A stretch of DNA of 64,000 bases from Rhytidiadelphus loreus (Eukaryota > Streptophyta > Bryopsida > Hypnales > Hylocomiaceae). The notes under the pieces are model-generated. The model saw nothing but the letters and a program-made list of their open reading frames with translations. It ran no database searches and had not been told where the DNA came from. Positions 11,032 to 22,447 of this stretch are shown piece by piece. A program made the position numbers and the translations under genes. The first letter of the stretch is position 1, and each line of letters opens with the position of its first letter. The DNA lies in the NCBI GenBank assembly GCA_947034895.1, contig OX344765.1, positions 29,951,001-30,015,000 of the forward strand, given 5' to 3'.

Positions 11032-12529
11032 CTACTTTAGATCCTTGGCATATATTGAACAATCACTTGGTACGTTAGGAATTAATTTTGGATACTCACC
11101 ATATTTTGGACATCTATCCACTTTTCAATTGAGGTTCTTAAGCTCTAATATGATTATTTCTCTTCAAAATCGATTTAAATTGTAAATGAAAAATGATAAT
11201 ATCTCAAAATTTGAAACTTAACCTTAAAATGACGCTATGGACATAAAGCGTTCAATGGATGATTTTCTCTATTACTGTAGAAATAGAGAATGCACCCAGG
11301 AATGCACCTATTGGTCTAAAGGTTGAATCATATTTGAGTGAGTGTTCATCACCAAAGAGGCGTCTTTCTAGGGTTAAAATCGTCAAATAAGTCAAGACTT
11401 CTTCATAATAAAATTAGAAGAGGAAAAAATATTTACAATTGTCAAACTCTTAACCATAAGCTATAGTAATGAAAACCAAAAGGTTATACTACTTTGTTCA
11501 CCAAAGACACTTCTATTTGCATGAATTAATTATGGTATAAACTTCCAATGAAATTATGAGAAACCAAAGGTTGAATTAACCAAGCATGGAGTGAAATTAT
11601 GAGTACAATGACTTGCACCTATTGTAATTGTGATCCTTTTCTACTACCAACTCCTATTGATTCTTGCTTGAAATGCACTATGTCTATTCATGAGAGTTTA
11701 GAGAGTGAAGAAGCATTGCAATCAATAATAGCTATAAAGTGTTTGCACTTGTATCAATTCATATTTGCCAATCCTAAGTTAGAAAGAATTTTGGCGTTGG
11801 ATAAAAGCTCTCTTTCTAATCAAGTTTCATTGTTATTAGTAACATAGAACAACCCATTATGGACAAATTAAAGACCCATTTTGGACACCTAGGAAATGAT
11901 CCCATTAATTCTATTTTTTTTCAATAAATGAGATTTGGGTCACAACCAATGTCTTAAGTGACTATAATGGAGTGATTAGTGAGTACAATAGGAACTTCCA
12001 CCTTTTGAGTGTATATTCATTGTAAGAAGTGTATTTTATAGGCCTTCATGTTGTGGCCATGTTATAAAATATCATGATTGCTTTAAGTAAGCAAGATGAT
12101 CATTATAGATACACTTTTTTTGTTGATTTTGGGATAGTTCTAGAGACTCTTTCGGCCATGATGGGTAGCATACTTAAAAAATTCATAACAAATTCATACT
12201 TTGTTGAAAAAATATAACTTCAATTGCTCTTGCCATATCTTGCATTTTTCTGTATGTGGGAAAACAATTTCAGCAATGGCATGAGAGCAAGCTCCTAATT
12301 CTGCCCGTGATGGGCTGCTCTACTTTAGTTCAAGCTGTTCCACAAGATGAGTGACCATAATCTTGAAATTAAGTCTAAATCCTCAGAATTTAAAGATTTT
12401 GGAAAGATAGTCCCAGTCGTAGGTACAAAGGTGCCATGGCAACAGGACATCCACAATTTAAACAGAATATTGTCTTACAGAGAAATGAAAATGCTGCATG
12501 CATGGTTTAACTTAAACTGTGAGACAGTA
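11032..12529. other. Intergenic DNA, nothing recognised
   Basis: AT-rich sequence with only short open frames (82 codons at 11599-11847, 61 codons at 12347-12532). Neither looks like a known family or has intron-like context. Confidence 0.4.
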
Positions 12530-12791
12530 TAAGGGCCACTGGCTCTAAATTGCCATCTTCACTCTTTGTACATCTCCAAAATCAATTATGTATCTATATG
12601 AAAGAAATAGTTGTAGAACCAAACTTTGTTCCTTCATAACTTTTGTATACAACATCCAAATGTTGCGTTCTTTTGTGCATTGGAACCTCCTTTCTCTTGC
12701 CAACAAGAAAATCAATGAAAATTTGATCAGTCTAATAATAGTAATTAGGCACAGTAACAAAAAAGTGTTGGTGTTGAGGGTACCCGTATTA
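12530..12791 (+). mobile_element. TA-flanked MITE, copy 3
   Basis: It carries the family landmarks acatctccaaaatcaatta, cataacttttgtatacaaca and cttgccaacaagaaaat. The TIRs are eroded (taagggcc and gggtacccgtatta). Confidence 0.75.
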
Positions 12792-13318
12792 ATATGCATG
12801 ACACAATACTTACTAATTGAATCCCATAATGGAGGCAATAAATATGAAAAAATTCCGCTCATAGAACTAGCTCCATAAATATAGTACAATTTCAATCTTG
12901 CAAGTGCAGTGTGCCAAAAGAAGAAGTGTCCAAGTGTGTACATCTCCAAAATCAATTATGTACCTATATGGAAGAAATTGTTTTAGAACCAAACTTTGTT
13001 CCTTCCTAACTTTTGCACATGGTATCCAAATATTACATTCTTTGGTACGTTGGAACCTCCTTTCACTTACCAATAAGAAACTATGAAAATTTGACAAGTC
13101 TACTAATAGTACAGAGTAGTAACTAGGCACATAAGCAAAAGCAAAATGGCAATCTGGGGGGTAACCACCGGAATATGCATGGCACAATACATATGGATTG
13201 TCAAACCCATTTGGGTAGTAGAGGTAACAAATATGAGAAATTTCTGCTTCCTCAACTGGCTCCATTTAATTGTAGTACAATTTGAATCTTGCAAGTGCAG
13301 TGTGCCCAAGGAGGAACT
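12541..13318 (+). repeat. Two-unit tandem duplication of MITE plus spacer, about 390 bp each
   Basis: The MITE core at 12530 and the spacer after it are repeated as a block. The spacer landmarks atgcatgacacaatac and gtacaatttcaatcttgcaa near 12795 and 12885 recur as atgcatggcacaatac near 13176 and gtacaatttgaatcttgcaa near 13274. The second block is followed by a third MITE at 13317. Unequal exchange or successive duplication is the likely origin. Confidence 0.7.
12908..13173 (+). mobile_element. TA-flanked MITE, copy 4
   Basis: It has the family core acatctccaaaatcaatta, cctaacttttgcacatggta and ggaacctcctttcacttacc, with an eroded right end gggggtaaccacc. It is part of the tandem duplication 12541-13318. 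Confidence 0.7.
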
Positions 13319-13591
13319 AAGGTAGACATCCCAAAAGTGCCACTGACCTTAAAGCACCATCTATGCTGTGTGTACATCTCGAAATTCAGTTTCTTACCAG
13401 AGCATAGATGGCGCTTTTAGAACCCAACTTCATTCCTTAATAACTTTTGCATATGGTATCCAAATGCCACGTTCTCTGGTGCGTTGGAACCTCCTTTCAC
13501 TTGCCCACAAGAACTTATGAAATTATCACCAGTTCGATAATAAGAAATAGGTTCAGTAGCAAAAAGTAGCGCTTTGGGGTTGCCTACCTTA
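13317..13591 (+). mobile_element. TA-flanked MITE, copy 5
   Basis: It starts taaggtagacatccc and ends ggttgcctacctta. The interior contains aataacttttgcatatggta, ggaacctcctttcacttgcc and cagtagcaaaaagt. Confidence 0.75.
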
Positions 13592-14123
13592 TAGGAGAGG
13601 GCATAATAAGGTACCTCCAAATATTTCACGAGTGTGAGCAGAAGGAGGTGGCGGCTGTCCAATCTACAGTTGCTTTACTACGGGAACTCCGTCAAGGATG
13701 AAATGAGTTTAAAGTGAGAGGGGAGTGGATGTCACGAGGGACCTGCCCAACTAAATAAGTTAATTAAGTTACATCTTCAAGCAACTTCACGTACCTGCCG
13801 GGCTGGAGTGGCATTTAGGCCATCACCGACACCCCTCACATGTCCTGTGTCCTTTAACCTTGCCTCTGGGTGGGATTGCCATACCCACACCCAAAAACAC
13901 CCCGTCATAACATATGGATAGGTTGATTACGATTGTTGAATTGATTAAATCTTCAATTAGGAGCTAGCTTTGTGACATATGGTGCTGTCTAAATCATGCT
14001 GCGCTTCGAAATTGTGCACCTTGGGTGTACTATATATTGCCTTTTTTTTTCACACTGATTTGAAAATCAACATTACCTTGTGTAACTTTTAAATCATGCA
14101 TTTATCACTAAAAACTTAAAAAC
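13592..14123. other. Intergenic DNA with a GC-richer patch
   Basis: 13690-13910 is GC-richer (ctgccgggctggagtgg, catcaccgacacccctcac) but has no ORF. The rest is AT-rich and shows nothing. Confidence 0.4.
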
Positions 14124-14353
14124 TTAAATCCTTTAATGTCTCAATCCTTTTTCTAATTTTTGCACATTTTTGCTTATATCTTTCTATAGAAATATCATTT
14201 ACGGCAATTTCATGAAATCGATCGTTAAGGAAGGTTGTCTTTTCAAGATTCAAGTATTACATTGGATGAATGAGAAGTTAGTTAGACAGAACATCGCCTC
14301 AAAGCCCTATATTCATCATCCAAAATATGGACATCGGAGCACTTAAGGGTTCA
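14124..14353 (+). mobile_element. 229-bp TTAA-flanked element, copy A
   Basis: The left end is TTAA-atcctttaatgtctcaatcc and the right end is gacatcggagcacttaaggg-TTCA. The interior (tttttgcttatatctttcta, ggttgtcttttcaagattca) matches 28303-28524 and 34072-34300 on the opposite strand and 29361-29879 on the same strand. Confidence 0.75.
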
Positions 14354-14809
14354 TTCTTTTGTATACAATATCCAAATGATACATTTGTGAATCAACGTTG
14401 AAATTTGATTTGATTTGCCAGCAATTAAATTTAGCAATCTAACCATGATTCTAATACCAGAGAACAGTGAGGCTTTGGACTTCAATGCGATGTGATGAGG
14501 TGCAATGAAGCTTACTTACCTTATGCTTTTAGTGTCCTCTGGCTCCAGGTTCTGAGATCTGAAATTCTTTGCTTGCACCCAGTTGATAGATTTTCTGCTA
14601 GTTGAAGGCATGCCAGCTTGGAGATGTAACTTAATTTGTGCAAACCTTCTTAGTAGTCCTTTAACTTACATTGCAGTGTACCATAATATTAAGTTAATCA
14701 TCACCTCAGTCAGCAACTGAACTGCAAGAAGAATAAGCTTCTGTCCATTCAGAACAGAATGTTCCCCACAATCTCCCTTCCACTGCAGTCTCCAGTCTCA
14801 AGACAAATG
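14354..14809. other. Intergenic DNA, nothing recognised
   Basis: Moderate GC, no ORF and no repeat match seen. Confidence 0.4.
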
Positions 14810-15142
14810 AAGGTGGGTACTCACCCCCAAAACTGTCACTTTGGGCTACTGCACCTAGTTTCTATTATTAGACTGTCCATGCATTGTTGTTGGTGAGTGA
14901 AAAGAGTTTCCAACGCACCAAAGAATGCAGCATTTGGATACGGTATGCAAAAGTTAAGGAGTTTCCAACGCACCAAAGAATGCAGCATTTGGATACCGGA
15001 TGCAAAAGTTGAGAAGGGTCAAAAAAATTGGTAGATGCTCTAAAATTGTTTCTTCAATATATGTACATACTAATGTTGGAGATGTACATGGAGTGATGAT
15101 GGCAATTTTAGGTAGGGTGCAATCTTGGGTGTACCCACGTTA
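14810..15142 (-). mobile_element. TA-flanked MITE, copy 6, with internal 55-bp duplication
   Basis: The ends are aggtgggtactcaccc and gggtgtacccacgtta. The family landmark segment gagtttccaacgcaccaaag is present twice in tandem (14904-14958 and 14959-15013). This makes the copy longer than its relatives. Confidence 0.8.
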
Positions 15143-15581
15143 CAGGTGGTAATAAGTTTTGCTTTGTATGATGATATTGGTGGTTTTCCTCAAATCCAAA
15201 AATGCTTCTCAAAAGAATAAGTATAACATTGATCCCAAGGCCATGCATTGTGAATAAAGAGACTCTCAGTTGTAGATTGTTTTAGCTTTATTGCAAAAAA
15301 TGAACTAGCTAATGGAAAAGAAGAGTCTTATTGTGAAAAATAACATGTCAAGCCTTGGGAGAGGCGAGGGCTCCTAGCAAGAGTCTTCTTTTGCAATTCC
15401 ACACATGACTTCAATGTTGGATGGTTGAATCTCAATCACCTATGCTAAATCAAGGGGCTAAAAAGAAGTCATTTATAATACTAAAGTAGCCCCATGTTAT
15501 GCAAAAGAATGTGCCTCTTTTCATCCATTGAGAAAGTGTCACATGCCATGAAATAAGTTCCATTGAGGTTATGAATCAATA
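15143..15581. other. Intergenic DNA, nothing recognised
   Basis: No ORF, RNA gene or repeat family identified. Confidence 0.4.
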
Positions 15582-16826
15582 TTAACCCCTCAATGCCCAA
15601 GGCACCCAAATCTGGTGCTTGCAAAACTTCGAAGTTAAATAAAACCTAACCAACTTGCTATTTTTAGTATTTATATTTTTGGAAAGTTCTTCTTGAAGTC
15701 TAGTTTTAGCATCACAAATCCAATCTTGAAAATTAATGATAGGGATTTTCCTATTCAAGATTTTGTGCAAAGGAAAACCATTGCAATCTTGGCTTCCCAT
15801 AGTGTTGAGAGCTCTTGGAAATGAGCCTCAAATACACTAGATCTTGAAGAAAAAATCACATTCAAAATTCATTTAAAAAATTTATGGAATAGATTTTGAG
15901 AAGTCATAAATTGATTGGGATTATACATGTTAGGTCCTTTAACCTCATATTTTTTGGTTACCAACTTTTTAGATTTGACTTGTTAAAAAAGGATTGAAAG
16001 ACTTCACATCACTTTTGGAGTTTTAACACCCTCATGGTCAAATGTTATAATCTTTTACTCCACAAGTGATATTGTTTTCTTTTCTTTTCCTATTAGATCT
16101 CTAACATGCGTAATTTGAATTTGTACGGTTACAATTCAACAAAAATTGATACAACTTATCAAAATGTTGGCATTTTGTTCAATTTAGAGCAAATTCCAAG
16201 AAGTTCAAAACCCGGGGAGGACACTCCCTATGTTTTAGCAAACTACGTGCGGCGGAAAAAGTAAAACAAGTAATACACCTTAAAATTTAATTTCTTTTTC
16301 AAAAAAAAAATTATGGATAGATTTTACTACTTTATAAGTTTATGTTTTGAATTATTGGTATTTTTTTGTGCTAATAGTAATTAGTTATAAATTTTTGAAG
16401 AAAAAAGATACACTGTAAAGCTGAAAATAACTTTCACACCTCTATATTATATAAGAAAAAAAATTTGAAAAATGAAAAAAAAATTATATAGAATAGCTTT
16501 CTATTGAAAGTTTATTTTGGTTGAATATTGATGCAATAGTCATCTTCATGTGAGCTCTATAAATATTTTAGTTGGAGAACATGCCATTTTAGTTCATTTT
16601 TCAACCCTTTTTAGACAATATATCTTATGTTATTTGGAATTGAATTTTTTGTCAATAGAAACCTTTAGTCATTGTTAAACAAAGCTCAAAATTTTAGAAT
16701 GAAATTATAGTTTATTCAAGGTGAATTACATGAATTACTTTTTCCACCGCTGCACGTAGGTACCCCAAATGTAGTGAGAGTGTCCTCCCCTAGGTTCAAA
16801 ATAGGCCTTGGGCATTTAAGGGTTAA
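15582..16826 (+). mobile_element. About 650-bp TTAA-flanked element (family Q), interrupted by a hAT-like MITE
   Basis: The left end is TTAA-cccctcaatgcccaaggc and the right end is gccttgggcatttaaggg-TTAA. The interior matches 56455-57051 closely (gggctcttggaaatgagcct, caaatacactagatcttg, tgatacaacttatcaaaatg). The element is split at 16203-16801 by the 583-bp MITE described separately. Removing that insert and one duplication leaves 654 bp, close to the 631-bp relative at 29883-30513. Confidence 0.8.
16211..16793 (+). mobile_element. hAT-like MITE, copy A (583 bp), 8-bp TSD gttcaaaa
   Basis: Direct 8-bp copies of gttcaaaa (16203-16210 and 16794-16801) flank termini reading cccggggaggacactc and, on the minus strand, ctaggggaggacactc. 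A second conserved inverted block (ctacgtgcggcggaaaaagt) lies inside. The related element at 56455-57051 has a single aagctcaaaaaaggcc at the matching point and so shows the uninterrupted site. The interior matches 42668-43230 (tatgttttgaattattg, tttcacacc...tatattatataag). TSD length and TIRs suggest the hAT superfamily. It has no coding capacity. Confidence 0.85.
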
Positions 16827-17545
16827 CAACCATTGCAATGCATGACTTTCACCTTTATTTGCCCAAAATCTTTCCTACAAATAGAAGGCATCTTTGTAAG
16901 ATTTGGAGATTTATTCATGACTAGCTAAATTCTTGAATTGTTAGATTTATGTAAAATTGACTTAGACATGTCTAGTGATAAGCTCATAATCCACCTAGTA
17001 GACACTAGGACTCTTAACCCTTAAAGGACCACAAAACAAGCCTGAGGGGCATAACAAAAGTCAAACCTAAATTTTATATAGTTCTTAATTTCAAACGTCT
17101 TTAAGCTTGAATAAAAAAAATTGGCTTCAATAATCTAATTTTTATTACATTTTAATTTTTCCCAAATTGTTAAAATTATAATTTTTGTGATACTTTGAAG
17201 GTAGCATCTTGAAAGCTTTACATTCACTGCTTTTGAACTTTTCTATCAAATTTCTCTTAGTGTGAGTTCAAAGAGTACACCAATTACACTGTAATGTTTA
17301 TCACTATCATCTCTATTATATCTAAAAAGTTCATATTATTTTAAGCATTTTTGTAATTACTATGATTTTTACAAAGAAATTACTCCAAAAATTCAAATAA
17401 AATAATTTTAGTATTTTAATTATGAAAAAATGAAATTAAAATCTTCATATATATTGATTCATGAGAATAATACTATATTTTTGAAAGATGCGTTTTAATA
17501 TAAAAAATTAATGAAGTTTGACCAAGAAGGAATATAGAATGTCCT
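16827..17545. other. Intergenic DNA with an isolated TTAA terminus
   Basis: A left-type terminus ttaacccttaaaggacc occurs at 17010, but no partner end is clear. The rest is AT-rich and unrecognised. Confidence 0.35.
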
Positions 17546-17964
17546 TTAACCCCTAAGTGTCCAGCCTCATCTCCAAAATTGTCAATTTTAGAAAAATCAT
17601 CATAAAGTACTATTTAGAAGAATATTTTGGAATAGAGAAACAAATAGAAGTTGTAGAATTTTAGTTTTAGATTCTATCCATATGGTTAGATTCACCAATG
17701 CTATGACCAATATTTTTCTATAAATTTTGAAAGGGGAAATTCTAAATTCCTTCTAAATTCAATTACTTCACATATTTTCATATTTGTAGTTTTAGAAAAA
17801 TATGTGCTCTAGTAACATCAAATCCAAACCTTTGATAGGACCACAACTTCATAAAGTATCTCTAAAAATTAGGATGACTTTCATCCAAGCCGTAATGAGA
17901 AAGAAGTCTAATTTTGAATCTGTACATCGTCCAGAAAGTGGACGTCGGAGTGCTCTAGGGTTAA
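17546..17964 (+). mobile_element. TTAA-flanked element (family R), copy 1, 419 bp
   Basis: It starts TTAA-cccctaagtgtccagcc and ends ggacgtcggagtgctctaggg-TTAA. The interior (attctatccatatggttaga, ctaaattccttctaaattca, ggatgactttcatcc) matches 40906-41708 on the opposite strand and part of 30668-31010. The short ORF at 17802-18101 runs out of the element and is not considered a gene. Confidence 0.7.
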
Positions 17965-19188
17965 AGATAAGGATTTATTCCATTAGAAGATTATTCAAGC
18001 CTCCAAAAGATTGTAAGTTCCTTGAAGTTTTTGGATTGTGGGAATTTGGTTGCAATAGTAGTCTACCATGGTCAAGAGACTACCACATCGAAAAATATTA
18101 ATTATTTCTAATTTCAAATAAATAAAGAATTTATTTATTTCGATTAATCTTTTAATACTCCACTAGTGTTGCAGTGGTTCTCAAACGTGGGAACAACCTT
18201 GAAACAGTCTTCTTGAGACTTCAAATCTCCACTAATGAAAATGCTCAACAATTCACATTGAAGATGATTAATATTTTGAAATTTCATTGCACCCAACTGA
18301 TATTCATTGAGGAAGATCCAAAAAAATTATGTAATATATCAATGGAGAAAAAAATGTTGTTCTACACAAATCATTGAATGACATTGGATTCTTGAATGGT
18401 ATGGCAAGTGGGGCCTTCTACAATGAGCTTAAGTTTCATTAAGAAGAATATGTTTGTGTTACAAAGTTCCATAATAAGTTATGTGCACCCACAATCAACA
18501 TTGCTCAAAAGGCAACACCTACATTTGGACTACAAAAAGACATTTTTCCTAGATATTCATTGGAGAAGATGTACACAATCTGAAAATGAATCTATGAATC
18601 TATGAAATTCTTGAACCTAGTATTGGTTTTTAATACATCTAGAGACAATAATTCAAAATTTTATAATTTATTCATATAATGTCTAAATAACACATGCTAA
18701 AGTATGTTGGAATCCTCTTTCAGTTGCTAACAAGATCTAATAGAAATGATTTATGTTTGATAATAGAAATTATGCTTAGTTGTAATTATGGTCAATTGTA
18801 GGTGTACATCCCTTACGTGGGCAAGCTTACATTTAAGATGATCTACAATGAAAGCAACTTTGATTCATAGAAAGCAAAAGTTTCCTTTACCTCAAAGTTA
18901 ATAAATGTTTAAGGTATGTGTATCCAAAATCACCCCCAACCCAATTGCGACCCCTACTATTAGGCCCAATTGTGCCCTCTTACATTCTAATGTTATTAGT
19001 GAAAATTGTATAAGATTTCATTATGACTTTTTCAATGTTGAAAAGGGTTGAATTTGGGTTGAAAAGTCATACATTTAAAACTTTAAGGAACACCATCATG
19101 TGGTTTAAAGACATGATAAAGGTTCTTTCATTATTCTAAAATTTGAAGGGATGATTTTGGATTATCATTGCAAACATGTAGGAAGTCT
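17965..19188. other. Intergenic DNA with a decayed MITE fragment
   Basis: 18701-18822 retains ttggaatcctctttcagttg, ttgataatagaaattatgct and ggtgtacatcccttacg, which looks like a half copy of the AGGTGGGTAC MITE. Short ORFs at 18174 and 18396 are not convincing. Confidence 0.35.
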
Positions 19189-19263
19189 AAATACGGTTGC
19201 TATTATGTGAGCCTAGGATCTTGAGCCCATGAGCATAGGAGCCTAGGCTCTTATATTAGAGAC

Positions 19264-19515
19264 ACCTTTCATAGTTATAGGATGTTTATATTATAGGTGT
19301 CTAAGTTGTAGGTACCTATGTTATAAACACCTTCAATGGTTATAAGATGTTTATATTATAGGTGTTTATGTTATAATTACTTGTATTATAAACCCTTTCA
19401 ATGGTTATAAGATGTTTATATTATAGGTACCTAATTATATTAAAAGTACCTAATTATATTATAGGTGTCTATGTTATAAGCACCTTCCATAGTTATAGGA
19501 TGTTTATATTATAGT
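19264..19515. repeat. Tandem repeat, 65-bp period, four units
   Basis: gatgtttatattatag recurs at 19281, 19346, 19411 and about 19499. Each copy is preceded by a variant of caccttcaatggttata and followed by ggtgtctatgttata. The last interval is longer because of an internal duplication (taattatattaaaagtacc). It lies directly beside a GAGCCT-rich stretch (19205-19250) that resembles the terminus of the 831-4042 element. Confidence 0.75.
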
Positions 19516-20849
19516 TTGAGCACTTAGGGGTTAAATTTGTTTGAATCTTGGAGTCCAACTTTAACCCCTAAAATTCTTTTAAATTTGAAATGTTTTTGGG
19601 TGTGTTCTGGGACATCCAAAGTGTAGTATCACATTTGGTGTTTTTCTCTTGTCCTTTTTATTTTGAGATCTAATTTTACAAAGATCCACCAATTGGTGGA
19701 AATTTTTCTTTTCTTTTCTTTTCTTTTTTGACCTCTAATTCAGGGAAGTTGAGCAAAGCATTATTCTGCTTTGAAAATTTACATACTTCTTTCTAATTTG
19801 AGTTATGGTCCTCAAAATTTTGACAAATTCACATTGTTACAGTTAAGCTCAAGCAACCTTGTAAAAAAAACATCGTGTTACTTTGTGCTTGTTCATATCT
19901 CACACACAATACATTATTTTAGACCCCAGTTTGTTAAGGAAAAGTCCCTTGCACTAGGTCAAGAGTGAAATTCTATAGTTAAAAATTCTAAAAAAGTTGA
20001 TTTCTAGACCTATTTTTAAGAGATACTATTTGGGAGTAATATTTTCTAATTTTTGACCCAAGGAACTCTAGGTGGGTTAACATATCATTTGACTGAAGTT
20101 AATATTTGACTGAGCCCCCCACCGGCTTCATCTTGGTGAGTTCCGAAGGCAAGTAATTTCCAAGTTACCAGTAGTAGCTGGCTGGCATCCCCGCCAGTGA
20201 GTGTTTTTCTTGGTGCTTGGTTCCTCCGTCCGTCTGCAGGGGATGTCGAGAATAACTTATCTTAAGTTAGTGGTAAGTTTCTAGTTGAAGCAATAATCTG
20301 GGCAAGAGAAAAGATCTAAGTTAGGCCTTTTGTTGTCAGCCCACACAAGTGTATAAGCTTAACTTGGAGCTGAAGTAGAAGTGAAGGCAAAGGAATTGAT
20401 CCAATTTTTACAGTTTCAGTTTGTGGAATTGGCAAGTACCTTACAGTTTTTTGACGCCCCTAGCTAGCCCGCCCTACCCCTTCGATGACCGCCGCCGGCC
20501 GCCTTTCGGAATGGGAACCTAACAACTCATCAGTCAAGTACCACCCCCAAATCCACCCCCAAATAAAGGGAAACATTTATTTATTTCTATTTCTATTTAT
20601 TTATCTATTTATATGACAGACCTCAACCGCCACATTTTGAGGCACTTCGAGGCTGCGGTAGTGGCTTGCTTAGGCAGGACACTACCACGGCTAAATCTTC
20701 TGTTAAGTATGTTTCCACATGCTTAAGTACGCATAATATAATCTGGGAAATCATGGCTTGGTAATACAAAAAGAAGGGAGACTAGATACTCTGGAGGACG
20801 GAGAGTCCAGACCCAACAGATGAATGCTTCTGAGTTATGGTAAAGAGGA
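19516..20849. other. Intergenic DNA with simple repeats and a GC-richer island
   Basis: There is a (TTTTC)n tract near 19707-19730 and an (ATTT)n-rich tract at 20575-20612. 20110-20530 is GC-richer (ccgccggccgcctttcgg) without an ORF. Facing TTAA termini, aggggttaa at 19526-19534 and tttaacccctaaaa near 19560, suggest two decayed element ends lying close together. Confidence 0.4.
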
Positions 20850-21113
20850 AAGGTGGGTGCCCCCCCAACCGCCACTTTTAGCTACGGTGCCTAGTTTCTA
20901 TTATTCATTTTGTTGTTGAAGGGGAGGAGGTTCAAACGCACCAAAGAACGTAATATTTGGATACTGTATGTAGAAGTTAGGAGGGGTCCAAGTGTTTTTT
21001 GGTAGATGTTCTGAAAACATTTCTTCTACATAGGTACATATTGATTTTGGAGATGTATACATAATGATGATGGAGGTTGTAGGCAAGGGGCAAGTTTGGA
21101 TGTACCTATCTTA
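20850..21113 (-). mobile_element. TA-flanked MITE, copy 7
   Basis: It starts aggtgggtgcccccc and ends ggatgtacctatctta. The interior has the inverse landmarks caaacgcaccaaagaacg and ggtacatattgattttggag. Confidence 0.8.
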
Positions 21114-22043
21114 ATTGCATTCAATTGTGACCGATTTGCTTACTTGTTTGGAAAACCAACCCAAACAATTTCTTTTTTTAAGTTTATAGACATGAGACAA
21201 TTTTGATTAAACCTATAATTAACACTTTGAAAATTCATAGTTTAATTACAAGTGTCTTGAAATTATATCGTAAGAGGATATAGAATCTTATTTTGTTTGC
21301 CAATGAGACCTTACAAAATTCTATACATTGAAATAGTAGGTTTCATGTTCAAATGCTTATTCAAGAGTTTCTTGGTGCATGGACTTCCCCCCAAGTGAGC
21401 ATGATCTTGAAAAAAAGTCCAAATAAATTGACCTAACAAATAGATATTCATTGCACTATGTTTGACAAAAGGACATTGAAGTTTGGGCATAAATTTGGAA
21501 AATTTACCAATTAAACTCTACTATTCTTGTAGCTTTTCAAAATTTTGCTTATCATATTCAAAACATTCAACATTCTTGGATGTACCTATATATTGGTAAC
21601 TAAAAGATCAAATTTCATTGATGGATAACCATGATTGTTACAAAAATTTGTCTAGTAACATGAAGGTGATTTAGAGCAAGAAGAGCTCAAATTTGGTGAT
21701 GTACGATACACTAAAAAAAGCCAATTCATAATTAACACATAAGTGTTGAGAAGTCTATATTTTGGATGAGCACACTTCTACATGCAATATTAATATTGTC
21801 CTAATAACTTTTCATTCATCCCAAGAAATACTTGAATATTTATAGAATAACCTTTCATTTTGACCAATTTGACAAAACTGAGGTAAATATTTTATTTGTA
21901 ATAAATTCACAAATAAAAGTCTGCAAAAATTGAAATAAATTCAAGCATGAAAATATTTGATGCATTGGGAGCTTATTTCCAAGAAGCACATTCAATTACA
22001 TTCATTACAACATTTAAAGCATAATGAAAGTAATTTGCCTTCC
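21114..22043. other. Intergenic DNA, nothing recognised
   Basis: AT-rich with no ORF of note. Fragments such as gacaaaggacattg are too short to classify. Confidence 0.4.
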
Positions 22044-22122
22044 TTAAACCCTAAAGGACTAGGGTTGCAACAAACAATGTTGCAAAAGCTACCCAGTGGC
22101 CTAGTAATCCTTTAGGGCTTAA
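22044..22122. mobile_element. Minimal TTAA-flanked element, 79 bp
   Basis: TTAA-accctaaaggactagg and cctagtaatcctttagggc-TTAA form inverted termini with about 40 bp between them. It is the shortest intact member of the TTAA/CCCTAAAGGAC group and shows how little sequence those termini need. Confidence 0.6.
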
Positions 22123-22166
22123 CCATATGCAATAGTTCATTTTTAATACTAGCGGGCTATGACATT

Positions 22167-22447
22167 TAAGGTGCCCCAAATATGTGCCATTGGCCCAAAA
22201 CCGTCATCACCACTCTCAGTACATATCCAAAATCAATATATACGTATGCTGAATAAACCATCTTAGAACATCTACCAAAAAAACTTTGAACATTCATAAC
22301 TTTTGCATATGATATCCAAATGTTGTATTCTTTGGAGCATCATAACCTCATTTCACTTGCCAACAAGAAAATATGAAAATTTGACCAGTCCAATAATAAT
22401 AATGAGGCCCAGTAGCAAAAAGTGGCAGTTTCGGGGTGCCCACTTTA
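22167..22447 (+). mobile_element. TA-flanked MITE, copy 8
   Basis: It starts taaggtgccccaaat and ends ttcggggtgcccacttta. The interior contains catatccaaaatcaatatat, cataacttttgcatatgata and cacttgccaacaagaaaata. Confidence 0.8.

Noticed and set aside
12545..13309. Minus-strand frames of 132 and 136 codons
   Set aside because: They run across tandem MITE copies; their similarity to each other reflects the repeat, not a protein family.
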